A DNA stretch of 64,000 bases from Deltaproteobacteria bacterium (lineage in GTDB: Bacteria; Myxococcota_A; UBA796; UBA2385), in the NCBI GenBank assembly GCA_018401435.1, contig JAGYJW010000003.1:1-64000 (forward strand). Direction: 5' to 3'. Under the pieces are notes generated by a model. That model ran no database searches. It was not told where the DNA came from and was given only the letters and a program-made list of their open reading frames with translations. Below are positions 1-9,869 of the stretch, in pieces (position 1 is the first letter of the stretch; every line of letters begins with the position of its first letter). Both the position numbers and the translations under genes were made by a program.

Positions 1-16
1 GCCTCGCGGCGCTGGC

Positions 17-640
17 GTGGCGTCGTCGGGAATGAAGTCCCCTTCGCTATTCTTGCTGATCCTTGCCTGTGGTGATGCCCCGACCCGCAGCCCCCGAGGT
101 CCCGCCGGCCCGGCCCCCCAACCGCCGGCCACACCCACCCTTGCAGCTGACCCGCCCGCGGCTTCCCCGGCGGCGACCCCGGCGGCCGAGCCCCGACCCG
201 GGGACGCCGATCCGAAGACCCAGGCCCAATGCAGCGATGCGGTGGCGGCCTGGCTCAGCCCCAAGGGCCCCGGGACGGCCACCGCCGCCCAGCTGAATAC
301 GGCTGGCTTTCGGTGCTACCGGAGCGACCGCCTGGACGCCGCGGTGGCCCTCTTCGAGGCGGCCTTGGGGGCCGACAACTCACACGCCCTCGCCCACTAC
401 AACCTCGCAGCCACCCTGTCCTTGCTGCGCCAGCAGCGGCATCCCTGCGAGGTGGACGCCTGGCTGGACCGGATTCTGGACCACCTCGCCCGGTCGGTGC
501 AGCTCGATCCCGAGCGGCAAGCGCGCTTGAAGGTCGATCCTGACTTTGCGGCCCTGGCCGGCCTGCCCCGCTTCCGAATCCTGGCGGGCGCCGAGGCCGA
601 CGCCATTCGCCGCCGCCTCGAGAAGCTCGGCTACCTGTGA
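17..640 (+). CDS. Lipoprotein with a TPR-like repeat
   Basis: Probable lipoprotein of about 200 residues, function unknown. The N-terminus has a hydrophobic stretch ending in a lipobox-like LILAC, so Cys would be lipidated. A Pro/Ala/Thr-rich linker of about 50 residues follows, then an alpha-helical region with TPR character (RLDAAVALFEAAL followed by HALAHYNLAATL). The start is uncertain: GTG at 17 gives a 17-residue signal, ATG at 32 a very short one of 12, and the frame is open to the window edge, so a start further upstream is possible. The next gene begins 10 bases after the stop and may be co-transcribed. Confidence 0.6.
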   Translation: MASSGMKSPSLFLLILACGDAPTRSPRGPAGPAPQPPATPTLAADPPAASPAATPAAEPRPGDADPKTQAQCSDAVAAWLSPKGPGTATAAQLNTAGFRCYRSDRLDAAVALFEAALGADNSHALAHYNLAATLSLLRQQRHPCEVDAWLDRILDHLARSVQLDPERQARLKVDPDFAALAGLPRFRILAGAEADAIRRRLEKLGYL

Positions 641-650
641 GGCATCGAGG

Positions 651-1790
651 GTGAAGCCGCTCCACATCGTACAGGCCGCGGCCTTTCCTTTTCCCAGCCC
701 CCAGGGCAGCCAGGTCTATGTGCGGGGCATGGCGCGGGCGCTGGCCCGGCGGGGTCACCGCGTCACGGTCGCCTGCTATGGCCACGGCGAGGGGGAGGCC
801 GACCCCGACTACGAGCTGCTGCGCACCCCGCGGGTGCCTGGCTACGACAATATGCGCGCAGGGCCCGATCTCATCAAGCCCATCCTGGATCTGGCCTTGG
901 CCGCACGCCTGTTACGCCAGCCCGCAGACCTGGTTCATGCCCACAACTACGAGGCCCCGGTGGCTGCGGCCCTGGCGCGGCTCTTCACCGGCGTGCCCAT
1001 CGTCTACAACGCCCACAACACCATGGGCGAGGAGCTGCACACCTATTTTCGAGGGCGTCTGGCCCGCGGCTTCGCCCGCCGGCTGGGCCGGGCGCTGGAC
1101 CGCACCGTGCCCCGGCTGGGGGACCACGCGCTGGCCATCAGCCCCGGCGCGGTGGGCACCCTCCAGGCCCTGGGCTGCCGATATGTGAGCTATGTGCCCC
1201 CTGGCGTGGACCCGGACGATCTTCCCCTCGATCCCCCGGCAGATCTTCCTCCCGGTCCCTGGGTGGTCTACGCCGGAAACCCGGACGCCTACCAGGATCT
1301 GGACGTGCTGGTCGAGGCCATGCGGGCCGTGCCCCAGGCGGGCCTGCTGATGGTCAGCGCCGCCTCTTTGGAGCCCTGGCGCGGCTGCGGCCTGCCCCGG
1401 CTCGCCTTGCGCCAGACCGCCAATTTCGCCGAGGTGCGGCGCTACCTGCGGGCGGCGACCGTTGCGGCGCTGCCCCGGGCCACCTGTTCAGGATACCCGA
1501 TCAAGCTGCTCAATTACCTGGGCATGGGTCTGCCCGTGGCCATCGCCCGGGGCTCGGCCCAGGGTCTGCCGGGGGAGGTGGTCGTGCCCAACCGCGACCC
1601 TGCCGCCCTCGCCCAAGCCCTGCGCGGGCTGCTGGACAACCCCGGTCGGTGCGTGGAACAAGGCGCCCGCGCGCGGGCCCATGTGCTGGCCGCCTGCACC
1701 TGGGAGGCCCGCGCCGTGGAGCTCGAAGCGGTCTACCAAGAGGTGCTTGGGCGAGGAAGGGATGCAAGTCGGCTTCCCCGGGCTGTATGA
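651..1790 (+). CDS. Family 4 glycosyltransferase (GT-B fold)
   Basis: 379-residue glycosyltransferase of the GT4 type, which moves a sugar from a nucleotide-sugar donor to a glycan or lipid acceptor. The N-terminal domain opens with HIVQAAAFPFP and a Gly-Ser segment (PQGSQVYVRGMARALARRGH) typical of the acceptor domain. VVYAGNPDAYQDLDVL starts the donor domain, and SGYPIKLLNYLGMGLPVA matches the conserved donor-site segment near the C-terminus, although the usual Glu is replaced by Asn or Ser. The GTG start is chosen because the alignable protein begins there and a GAGG/GAGGG stretch lies just upstream; the longer open frame overlaps the previous gene. Donor and acceptor cannot be told from the sequence. 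Confidence 0.75.
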   Translation: MKPLHIVQAAAFPFPSPQGSQVYVRGMARALARRGHRVTVACYGHGEGEADPDYELLRTPRVPGYDNMRAGPDLIKPILDLALAARLLRQPADLVHAHNYEAPVAAALARLFTGVPIVYNAHNTMGEELHTYFRGRLARGFARRLGRALDRTVPRLGDHALAISPGAVGTLQALGCRYVSYVPPGVDPDDLPLDPPADLPPGPWVVYAGNPDAYQDLDVLVEAMRAVPQAGLLMVSAASLEPWRGCGLPRLALRQTANFAEVRRYLRAATVAALPRATCSGYPIKLLNYLGMGLPVAIARGSAQGLPGEVVVPNRDPAALAQALRGLLDNPGRCVEQGARARAHVLAACTWEARAVELEAVYQEVLGRGRDASRLPRAV

Positions 1791-1827
1791 TGCGCGTGAC
1801 CGGCCGGGCACGGCCAGCGAGGTTTGC

Positions 1828-4707
1828 ATGACGACGACTCGAACCGCCGTCCTTCTGACGCTCCTTCTCGGGACCCTCAGCTCCTGTACCCGCGACGAAG
1901 GCCAGCTGGGCATCGGCGGAGGCGGTGGCTCCTCCAGCGATGGCACCGATGGCGGCGACACCACCGACGGTGGCGACGACGACAGCGGCGACAGCGGTCA
2001 GTCCGATGATGGCGCCTCGTCCAGCTTCGAGGCGCCCGGCGACATCGTGGACTTCCAGGACGACGAGGGCGTCGCATCCATCGATCTGACCGACACCTCC
2101 GACGATCCGGGCAGCAACCGGGACCAGGAATTCTACATGGTCCTGGTCAATACCGGCGAGGACGAGCTGGGCTATCGCCTGCGCTACGAAGAGAGCGACG
2201 GCGAAGACGCGCGTCGGCGCAGGGCAGGGGCCACGCGCCGCGCCGCCCACCTGAGCGACTTCCGCGCGCGCCTGCGGGACCGGATCCGCAGCGGCGCCCT
2301 GGACGCCGATCGCACCCCGCTGGCGCCCCCGCCGCCCATTGACGCCTCCGACATCGGCGACGCCATTCAGGAGTTCCACGTCCGCAACGACCTCGAGGAC
2401 GAGACCTCGGGTACGACGGTGCGCGGCAGGCTCTGGGCCGTGGGCGACTCGGTGACCATCTGGGTCGACACCTTCATGCCCTTCAACGTCTACAACGACT
2501 GCGACGACCCCAGCCAGGGCTATGCGGAGTTCTACGCCGACGCCTTCGGCTTCGACAACTGCGACCTCGCCGTCATCGCCAACATCGTCGACACCAATAT
2601 CGTGCCCACCCTGACCGACGCCTATGGCCCGGTCTCCGACGTCAACGGCGACGGTCGCGTCAGCATCGTGATCACCCCGGTGCTCAACCGCCTGACCCAG
2701 GGCACCGACGACGAGACGCTTCAGGGCAGTCTGGTGGGCTCCTATGCCGACCCCGAGGTGGACCTCATCGACTACGACATCGATGAGAACCCGCTCTCCG
2801 ACGAACAGGAGGTCATCTTCGTCCACGCCCCGGACCCCTATGGCTACTTCAACAACGAGGTCCGGGTCGAGCTGGACGCCTACACCGGGATGGAGCTCGC
2901 CGCGCAGATCGCCCGGGCCTACACCCGGCTGATCTCCTTCAACAACAAGGTGCTGGCCGATGATGCCGGCGGCGAACCCGATGACGCCTGGCTGGTCGAG
3001 GGCCTGGGGGCCCTGGCCGCCGACCTCACCGGCTTTGGCGCCGTGAACTACGACGATATGTGGCACTACCTGGATGCCCCGCACCTGTCGCCGCTGCTCA
3101 TCGAAGAAGACGCCGGCGCCATCGCCACCGAACGCTACGGCGCCCAGTACCTCTTCCTGCGTTGGCTGGTGGACAACCAGGAGCCGGCCGACCCCAGCGA
3201 AGGCACGCTGCTGCAGCAGCTCCTCACCTCCACCAATGTGGGCATGGAGTCCATTCAGAGCGTCACCGGTCGCACCTTCGAAGACCTCGTCGTGGCCTGG
3301 CAGGTGGCCCTGCTCACCACGGGCGTGCTCAATGTGGAGGGCGCCCCGCTGGTGCAGGGCGATCCCGACTCGATGGAGGGCGAGCCCTACCCGCCCTACC
3401 TGGCCGCAACGGTGCTGTCGGCCCCCACCGAGAACCCCACCGCGGGCGAACACTACGGCGCGAACGGCTACCAGCAGGGCGTCAACATCCGCGGCCTGAA
3501 TGTCTATATGGAGGGCGGCACCACCGCCTCCCCCACCCCGGTGCCCGCCCGCCAGGTGCTCGCCGGCGGCACGGACCACTTCACCCTGGCCACGGGCCTG
3601 CCCTTCTTCGGCCACGTCAAGGAGAACTACGCCGCCCAGGTGGTGCGCCTGGTGGACATCCCCTTCGACACCGCCAACGTGGTCGTGGACGGGAACAACT
3701 TCAACTTCACGGGCGCGGTCATTCGCTGGAATGACCCCGGCGAGCGCGACTATCAGGTCGAGAACGTCTACTCCTCGACCTCGGCCGCGACGGTCAACCT
3801 GCCCCGGCTCGACAGCGGGGGCGCGACCATCTACGGCCTCGGCCTCATCGGCAGTCCGGGCGCGACCTATGTGGTGGACGCCGGCGAGGCGGGCAACCCC
3901 ACCGCCGACACTGCCGACACCGCCGGCCCTCAATACGAGAGTGGCGACATCTACGACACGGATCGCTGGCAGCTCGACCTCTCCGGCTTCTCGCCCGCCG
4001 AGGAGTACCAGGTGGTGGTGGAGCTCAGCCGCCACTATGGGAATGCCGACGGCGACATCGCCCCCGCGGACCCCTGGGTGGCGGTGGTGCCGGCCAACCT
4101 CGTGCCCACCCCCACGGTCGCCGGCACCAACAACCTCAGCTGCTCCTCGGCCAGCCAGTCCTTCGAGTACCCGGCCTCCATCATGGAGCACCTGTTCTGG
4201 CAGGTCTTCTTGAGCCCCTCGGCCCTGGGCGACACCACCAGCGTCAACCCCAACGATACCGAGGGTGGCTCGGGCTTCGATCCCTGCGGCGTGCCGCTGC
4301 CCGGCGCCTTCGTCGGCGGCGTCCTGCAGACCTCCTGCGCCGAGGACTGGGACCGCGACGGGGTGCTGGATGCCGACGAGCCCACCCCCGACAGCTTCGT
4401 GCAGCAGGTCCAGGTGATGCAGTGCACCCTGACCAAGGCCAGCACGGGCGAGAACCAGCTGCCTCTGGCCAGCTACGTCAACGAGTCCATCATCGATCGC
4501 GATGAGCTCGACCAGGACGACGCGTCCTACTTCGATCGCACCCGCAACCTGGGTGGCCGCTCCGATGACGTGGGCGAAGACGCCTTCTTGCAGATCTGGC
4601 TGCGCGGTGGCTCCACCTATGTGGTGGTGGTCGGCGCGGGTGCGGACGAGGGTCCCTACGAGATCGCCGTGCGGGTGCTCGAGACGCGCCCGGCCCTTTC
4701 GCGGTAG
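1828..4707 (+). CDS. Large lipoprotein with a degenerate M30-like metallopeptidase domain
   Basis: 959-residue surface lipoprotein. The signal ends in the lipobox LSSC (Cys about residue 20), followed by a Gly/Ser/Asp/Thr-rich linker. Residues about 200-430 resemble the hyicolysin/M30 zinc peptidases: a VNGDGRVSIVITP segment, an aligned helix before ISFNN, and a WLVEG helix with Glu391. The zinc motif is lost: where the family has HExxH, this protein has R363-A364-Y-T-R367. It is therefore probably not a peptidase. The C-terminal half is beta-rich with a DWDRDGVLDADE calcium-loop-like motif and an FLQIWLRGGSTYVVVV strand pair like pre-peptidase C-terminal domains. The start is the ATG directly before the signal peptide. 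A 13-bp hairpin follows the stop at once. Confidence 0.6.
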   Translation: MTTTRTAVLLTLLLGTLSSCTRDEGQLGIGGGGGSSSDGTDGGDTTDGGDDDSGDSGQSDDGASSSFEAPGDIVDFQDDEGVASIDLTDTSDDPGSNRDQEFYMVLVNTGEDELGYRLRYEESDGEDARRRRAGATRRAAHLSDFRARLRDRIRSGALDADRTPLAPPPPIDASDIGDAIQEFHVRNDLEDETSGTTVRGRLWAVGDSVTIWVDTFMPFNVYNDCDDPSQGYAEFYADAFGFDNCDLAVIANIVDTNIVPTLTDAYGPVSDVNGDGRVSIVITPVLNRLTQGTDDETLQGSLVGSYADPEVDLIDYDIDENPLSDEQEVIFVHAPDPYGYFNNEVRVELDAYTGMELAAQIARAYTRLISFNNKVLADDAGGEPDDAWLVEGLGALAADLTGFGAVNYDDMWHYLDAPHLSPLLIEEDAGAIATERYGAQYLFLRWLVDNQEPADPSEGTLLQQLLTSTNVGMESIQSVTGRTFEDLVVAWQVALLTTGVLNVEGAPLVQGDPDSMEGEPYPPYLAATVLSAPTENPTAGEHYGANGYQQGVNIRGLNVYMEGGTTASPTPVPARQVLAGGTDHFTLATGLPFFGHVKENYAAQVVRLVDIPFDTANVVVDGNNFNFTGAVIRWNDPGERDYQVENVYSSTSAATVNLPRLDSGGATIYGLGLIGSPGATYVVDAGEAGNPTADTADTAGPQYESGDIYDTDRWQLDLSGFSPAEEYQVVVELSRHYGNADGDIAPADPWVAVVPANLVPTPTVAGTNNLSCSSASQSFEYPASIMEHLFWQVFLSPSALGDTTSVNPNDTEGGSGFDPCGVPLPGAFVGGVLQTSCAEDWDRDGVLDADEPTPDSFVQQVQVMQCTLTKASTGENQLPLASYVNESIIDRDELDQDDASYFDRTRNLGGRSDDVGEDAFLQIWLRGGSTYVVVVGAGADEGPYEIAVRVLETRPALSR

Positions 4708-4738
4708 TCCATCGAATCGGAGGTCCCGATTCGATGGA
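4708..4738 (+). terminator. 13-bp perfect hairpin right after the stop codon
   Basis: TCCATCGAATCGG (4708-4720) is perfectly complementary to CCGATTCGATGGA (4726-4738) across a 5-base loop, and the first base follows the TAG stop. No U-tract follows, so it could be a terminator, a 3'-end stabiliser or a repeat unit. Confidence 0.55.
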
Positions 4739-4915
4739 CGCCTCCGGCGCTTGTGCCTGACGCCCGGCCTCTTCGCATGCGGGCCGCCGTGGGGGGGGCC
4801 GCAGGGCGCGGTGCGATGGCAAGGCCCCTGCCGATTTGGTGGTAGTTGGACGGTGCGCTATTTGCGCGCCGTCGAACTATAGGCGCCGGCGGCCCCGTGC
4901 TCGGGGGCAGCCGTT

Positions 4916-6157
4916 GTGCCTGGAGCCCTGGTCGCCATGTCCGCTTCGCCCCCGCCGGTGCCACCCCCGAGTTGGCCGGACCCCAGGCCACGGTCGCCCA
5001 CCCCGCGGGAGTGGGCGACCGCCGTGGGTCTCTTCCTTGCGACCTGCGTGTCGAGCTGGCTGGTCTATGGCTGGTTCTGGGGTGGGGGCTCGGTCCTGGA
5101 CGATCCCCAGATGGCCCGGGATGGCGCCCTCTACGCCGGCGGTCTGATGGCCATCCTGTTGGCCCACGAGTCCGGGCACTATGTGGTGGCGCGCCGCCAT
5201 GGCATGGACCAGTCCTTGCCCTACTTCATCCCATTTCCCCTGGCCTTTGGCACGTTGGGCGCCATCATACGCCTGCGGGTCTTGCCCCGCAGCCGCACGG
5301 CCCTGCTCGAGATGGGCGCGGCCGGGCCCCTTGCAGGCTTTGGGGTGGCGGTGCTGGTCATGGCCCTGGGCCTGCCCCACACGCAGGACGTGCTGAGCCC
5401 CACCGTGGTCACCGCCTGGCCGCCGCCGGTGGTGGCCCCACCCGAGGGCCTGCTCGTCGATGTGCTGGTGGCGGTCGATGGGGCCTTGTCGGCAGGCGTG
5501 GAGGGCCTGCGGGGCCTGTCCGCTCAGCCGGGCTTTGGCTGGCTGGGCGGCGTGCTCGACCGGAGCTTCCCCGTGGGCGGGCCCGGCAGCCAGGTGGTGA
5601 TGATCCTGGCCAACCCCAAGCTCATGGATGTCCTGGGCCACCTGATCCTCGGACATGCCCCCGGTCGCTACGCCAGCATCCACCCCCTGACCCTTGCGGG
5701 CTGGGCCGGCTGCTTCTTGACCGCGATGAACCTGCTGCCCATCGGGCAGCTCGACGGGGGCCACATCTTCAACGCCTTGGCCCCGCGCTGGGCCCGGCGG
5801 GTCAGCCGGCTCGGCCTGGTGGTGGCCGGCCTGGCGGGGCTGCTGTGGCTGGGCTGGGCGATCTGGGGCTTGCTGCTGTGGAAGATGGGCGCCTGGCGCA
5901 GCCTGCCGGTGCCAGGAGAGGAAGCCCCGAGCCCCCGAGCCCGCCTGGTGGCCGCGAGCGCAGGGCTCTGCTTCATCCTCTGTTTCATGCCGGAACCATT
6001 CGAGCAGGACGTGCTTGAGTTGGCCGACCTCGACCTCCGCACCCCCGAAGGAGAGCGCATCCCCCCCGATGTGGTCCAGGCCTGGGTTGAAGCGCAGTCC
6101 AGGGAAGACAGCCCCGCGCCCTCCGGCTCCGTGGGCGCCGGCCCGTCGCCCCATTAG
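4916..6157 (+). CDS. M50 site-2-protease family intramembrane metalloprotease
   Basis: 413-residue polytopic membrane protein with both zinc-site signatures of M50 proteases: HESGH (residues 84-88) inside a membrane helix, and a second helix with NLLPIGQLDGGH, which supplies the third ligand Asp. Such enzymes cut transmembrane substrates, often to release regulators. At least six hydrophobic segments are visible, with a Pro-rich cytosolic start and a hydrophilic tail. Two starts are possible: GTG at 4916 with GGGGG about 8 bases upstream, and ATG at 4937 with GGAG about 12 bases upstream. There is no PDZ domain and no neighbouring anti-sigma factor, so the substrate is unknown. The gene stands between two secreted-protein genes on the same strand. 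Confidence 0.8.
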   Translation: MPGALVAMSASPPPVPPPSWPDPRPRSPTPREWATAVGLFLATCVSSWLVYGWFWGGGSVLDDPQMARDGALYAGGLMAILLAHESGHYVVARRHGMDQSLPYFIPFPLAFGTLGAIIRLRVLPRSRTALLEMGAAGPLAGFGVAVLVMALGLPHTQDVLSPTVVTAWPPPVVAPPEGLLVDVLVAVDGALSAGVEGLRGLSAQPGFGWLGGVLDRSFPVGGPGSQVVMILANPKLMDVLGHLILGHAPGRYASIHPLTLAGWAGCFLTAMNLLPIGQLDGGHIFNALAPRWARRVSRLGLVVAGLAGLLWLGWAIWGLLLWKMGAWRSLPVPGEEAPSPRARLVAASAGLCFILCFMPEPFEQDVLELADLDLRTPEGERIPPDVVQAWVEAQSREDSPAPSGSVGAGPSPH

Positions 6158-6191
6158 TCGGAGCCCCGCGCGTCCCCGCTTGGAGTCGACC

Positions 6192-7358
6192 GTGCCCCGC
6201 CTGCACCTGCAGATCAGCATCGCCCTCCTCGCCCTGGTCGCTCGGCCGGCCTGGGCCGACTTCGTCGTCGAGTCTCCCCCCCTGGTCACCCGCGAGGCCG
6301 CCGAGGCCGCGATGGGCCGGGCCGAGGGCAGCCTCTCCCTGGCCGACCGCACCGGCGTGACCCTTCGGGTGATCCGCCGCTACGTGCGCGCCGAGGGCTG
6401 GCGCTACTTCGTCGCCATGGAGGCGATCCCCGACGCCGAACGCCTGCCCCGGGTGGCGGGCGCCCTCGCGGTGGAGGGCCAACCGGCTGCGGCATGGTCC
6501 ATCGATGGCGTCGAACGCGCGCCGGTGACCGTGGTGGCCGCCAGCCCCGTGCCCGAGACCACCCGGGTCCGCAAGGGGGACAGCCCGCCGTCCAGCGCCC
6601 CTCCTGCGGCCCAAGCCGAGGGCGATCGGGGCAAAGATCGCAGCGCCGCAGCAACCCTCAAGGCCGCCAGCAAGGCCCACGGAGGGCTCCCCGGGGGGCG
6701 TGCCCTGCTCGACGCCAGCGATGGCTACGCCTTCGTCTTCACCCGCACCGTTCCCGACCCCGCGACCGGCAAGGCGATCGTGGCCCGCCACAGCTACCGC
6801 CGCAGCGGGGCCGCCGCGCGCTTGGCCGTCGAGATCGTAGAAGGCAGCGGATCGGCCAGCGTCGTGGGCCTCGACGCCCAAGGCAGGGGATGGATCCTGA
6901 CCGAGTCCGGGGAGGTCCTCAGCCGCGACGCCGACCGGGTCACCGAGATCCTCGAACGCTTCTCCCCCGGGACGATCCTCAACCTCGCGCTCGACCTGCC
7001 CACGGACATCGAAAATGGGCTCGCTTGGCGCAATCTGCGCTCCGCCGGTGCCACCGGGGCGCCGCCCATGGTGGTGCTTCGGCCCGAGCTGCCCGCGGGT
7101 ATCAGCCAGCCGGCAGGCGGCTTGATCGAAGCCGCCTTTGACGCCCAGGATCACCGCCTCAAAGAGGTCGCCTGGCTTGAGGGTGGGGCGCAGGTGCGCT
7201 GGGTATTTGACGCCTACCGCAGCAGCGCCGACGGCCTCGTCATCCCCGGCCAGATCTCGGTCTACAAGGATGGGACCCTGGTGGAGGGGGTCCTGATCGA
7301 GGGCCTGGAGTTGGGTGCCGCTGGATCGGATTCCGACTTCGCCCCCCCGGCGAAGTGA
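6192..7358 (+). CDS. Secreted protein of unknown function
   Basis: 388-residue protein that I do not recognise. The signal peptide is clear: a hydrophobic core ISIALLALVA and a cleavage site after ARPAWA. The mature part has two likely domains joined by a Ser/Pro/Ala-rich stretch near residues 125-145. The C-terminal domain (about 150-388) is beta-rich with repeated amphipathic strands such as KEVAWLEGGAQVRWVF, and it loosely recalls the LolA/LolB-type or outer-membrane-sorting fold, but I cannot support that. The GTG start has GGAG six bases upstream and begins the signal peptide exactly. The promoter of the tRNA-tufB operon follows 17 bases after the stop. Confidence 0.55.
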   Translation: MPRLHLQISIALLALVARPAWADFVVESPPLVTREAAEAAMGRAEGSLSLADRTGVTLRVIRRYVRAEGWRYFVAMEAIPDAERLPRVAGALAVEGQPAAAWSIDGVERAPVTVVAASPVPETTRVRKGDSPPSSAPPAAQAEGDRGKDRSAAATLKAASKAHGGLPGGRALLDASDGYAFVFTRTVPDPATGKAIVARHSYRRSGAAARLAVEIVEGSGSASVVGLDAQGRGWILTESGEVLSRDADRVTEILERFSPGTILNLALDLPTDIENGLAWRNLRSAGATGAPPMVVLRPELPAGISQPAGGLIEAAFDAQDHRLKEVAWLEGGAQVRWVFDAYRSSADGLVIPGQISVYKDGTLVEGVLIEGLELGAAGSDSDFAPPAK

Positions 7359-7374
7359 TCCGCGCGGGTCGGGG

Positions 7375-7403
7375 TTGACAGGTCTGTGGAAGCTCTTTAG
7401 GTG
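7375..7403 (+). promoter_or_regulatory. Sigma-70-type promoter of the tRNA-tufB operon
   Basis: A perfect -35 TTGACA (7375-7380), a 17-base spacer and TAGGTG (7398-7403) as a weak -10, followed by a GC-rich discriminator. The first tRNA starts about 60 bases downstream. Three more stable-RNA or ribosomal genes in this window have the same arrangement, which supports the call. Confidence 0.6.
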
Positions 7404-7470
7404 GCCGGCGCTCTGACGGTGCAGGGGCTAGCCTGCCGCGTCGCAGATCAGGACCCCTGGGTCCCGGCAT

Positions 7471-7546
7471 GCTGGCGTAGCTCAATTGGCAGAGCAGCGG
7501 TTTTGTAAACCGCAGGTCGCGGGTTCGAGTCCCGCCGCCAGCTCCA
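7471..7546 (+). tRNA. tRNA-Thr (anticodon UGU)
   Basis: 76-base cloverleaf with acceptor GCTGGCG pairing CGCCAGC, discriminator T and an encoded CCA. The anticodon loop TTTGTAA between GCGGT and ACCGC gives UGU. The T-loop is TTCGAGT. First of four tRNAs in front of tufB. Confidence 0.95.
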
Positions 7547-7634
7547 CCCCTTCGCTCTCTTTCATCTCATCGACCCCCTCGCTGCGAGCCCCCGCTCCAG
7601 CCAGGTGTCTTTCGTCTTCTGCTTCGCAGTTTTT

Positions 7635-7720
7635 GGGGAGTTGCCCGAGTGGCCAAAGGGAGCGGGCTGTAAACCCGCCGGCGTTTGCCTACGGTGGTTC
7701 GAACCCACCACTCCCCACCA
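7635..7720 (+). tRNA. tRNA-Tyr (anticodon GUA)
   Basis: 86-base class II tRNA with a long variable arm. Acceptor GGGGAGT pairs ACTCCCC, then discriminator A and an encoded CCA. The anticodon loop CTGTAAA between GCGGG and CCCGC gives GUA. The D-arm CCCGAGTGGCCAAAGGG is very close to E. coli tRNA-Tyr. Confidence 0.95.
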
Positions 7721-7770
7721 TCTTCCGAAGCTCCCGTCCCCGCGGCTCTCCCGCCGCGGGGACGGGCCCC

Positions 7771-7846
7771 GCGGGAATAGCTCAGTTGGTAGAGCATCAG
7801 CCTTCCAAGCTGAGGGTCGCGGGTTCGAACCCCGTTTCCCGCTCCA
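7771..7846 (+). tRNA. tRNA-Gly (anticodon UCC)
   Basis: 76-base cloverleaf: acceptor GCGGGAA, anticodon loop CTTCCAA between TCAGC and GCTGA gives UCC, T-loop TTCGAAC, encoded CCA. Third tRNA of the operon. Confidence 0.95.
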
Positions 7847-7858
7847 TTTCATCCTTTT

Positions 7859-7933
7859 GCCCATGTAGCTCAGTGGTAGAGCACCTCCTTGGTAAGGAGG
7901 AGGTCACCGGTTCAAGTCCGGTCATGGGCTCCA
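7859..7933 (+). tRNA. tRNA-Thr (anticodon GGU)
   Basis: 75-base cloverleaf: acceptor GCCCATG pairing CATGGGC, anticodon loop TTGGTAA between CCTCC and GGAGG gives GGU, encoded CCA at 7931-7933. Fourth tRNA; tufB starts 125 bases further on, and the spacer holds small GC hairpins such as CGACC/GGTCG. Confidence 0.95.
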
Positions 7934-8058
7934 CTCCCTGAAAACAGGTCTCGACCCCACGGTCGGACCTCCCCGACGGGCCCGACGCCACACCCCTCCG
8001 TGGGGCGCGGTCCCCGCCCTCCTCCCGCTTCGACGGGCACAGCACCGAGGTGGTTCTG

Positions 8059-9246
<1,188 letters not shown>

Positions 9247-9361
9247 TGAATCGCATCCCGGGCCCTTGACGGGTTCCGGGACCGCGACGAGTAGACGTGC
9301 GAGGGGGTCGCCGATGGTGCCCCTCCGCGTGACCCGCGATCCGCGGGTTGCCGTCTCCAAG

Positions 9362-9385
9362 GCGCTGGGGTATTAACCCCGGCGC
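9362..9385 (+). promoter_or_regulatory. Hairpin between tufB and secE
   Basis: GCGCTGGGG (9362-9370) pairs CCCCGGCGC (9377-9385) with one T-G wobble and a TATTAA loop. No T-tract follows, so it is more likely an attenuator, a processing site or mRNA 3'-end stabiliser than a strong terminator. The rest of the 171-base spacer holds no tRNA-Trp and no rpmG, which often lie here. Confidence 0.45.
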
Positions 9386-9417
9386 TTGACCGCGCGTGCC
9401 CAGCGCACCAGGCCGCC

Positions 9418-9801
9418 ATGCAGAACCAGAAGTACATCATCCTGACCTTCGTTGGTGCCGCCATCCTCCTGGGGATGTCGGTCCAGGGTCTGACGATCCC
9501 GCTTCTGGCCCGTCTGGAGGTGGCCGACCCGCAGATCTTCGGGCTCCTCAACGCGACCACCTTCGCCGGTATCGTCGTTGCGGCCCTCAGCTTTGCTTTG
9601 CTCAACCGTCAACAGACCGCGGTGGCCTTCACCAACGAGGTCATTGACGAGCTTCGCAAGGTGGCTTGGCCGGACAAGCAGGAGACCCTCCGGTCGACGC
9701 TCGTGGTGGTCGTGTTCACCGTTGTCGTCGCAGGCGCGCTTGGCGGCTACGACTTCATCTGGGCGCAGCTGACGGAGATGGTGCTGTACACCGAAGGCTG
9801 A
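9418..9801 (+). CDS. secE: Preprotein translocase subunit SecE
   Basis: 127-residue SecE, the clamp of the SecYEG channel in the inner membrane. Three hydrophobic segments are visible (about residues 6-24, 46-62 and 93-110), the long form known from E. coli. The conserved cytosolic amphipathic helix and hinge EVIDELRKVAWPDKQE (74-89) precede the last, essential membrane helix. It lies directly upstream of nusG, the usual order, with 68 bases between them. Confidence 0.95.
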   Translation: MQNQKYIILTFVGAAILLGMSVQGLTIPLLARLEVADPQIFGLLNATTFAGIVVAALSFALLNRQQTAVAFTNEVIDELRKVAWPDKQETLRSTLVVVVFTVVVAGALGGYDFIWAQLTEMVLYTEG

Positions 9802-9869
9802 GCCTTCCTCGCCTTCGTCTCACCATCCTTCGCGCACCTTCGCGCACCCTCATCAGGAGCACCACAGCC

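Noticed and set aside
1510-4191. An 893-codon minus-strand frame opposite the degenerate-peptidase lipoprotein
   Set aside because: Low-complexity Val/Gly/Ala/His composition and no motif; the plus-strand reading has a signal peptide, lipobox and domains.
7486-7941. Plus- and minus-strand frames of 80-150 codons across 7486-7941
   Set aside because: They run through four tRNA genes with perfect cloverleaf pairing; tRNA sequences in high-GC DNA often leave frames open.
9247-9417. Possible tRNA-Trp or rpmG between tufB and secE
   Set aside because: Both often lie here in other bacteria. I found neither a cloverleaf nor an L33-like frame, only a hairpin at 9362-9385.
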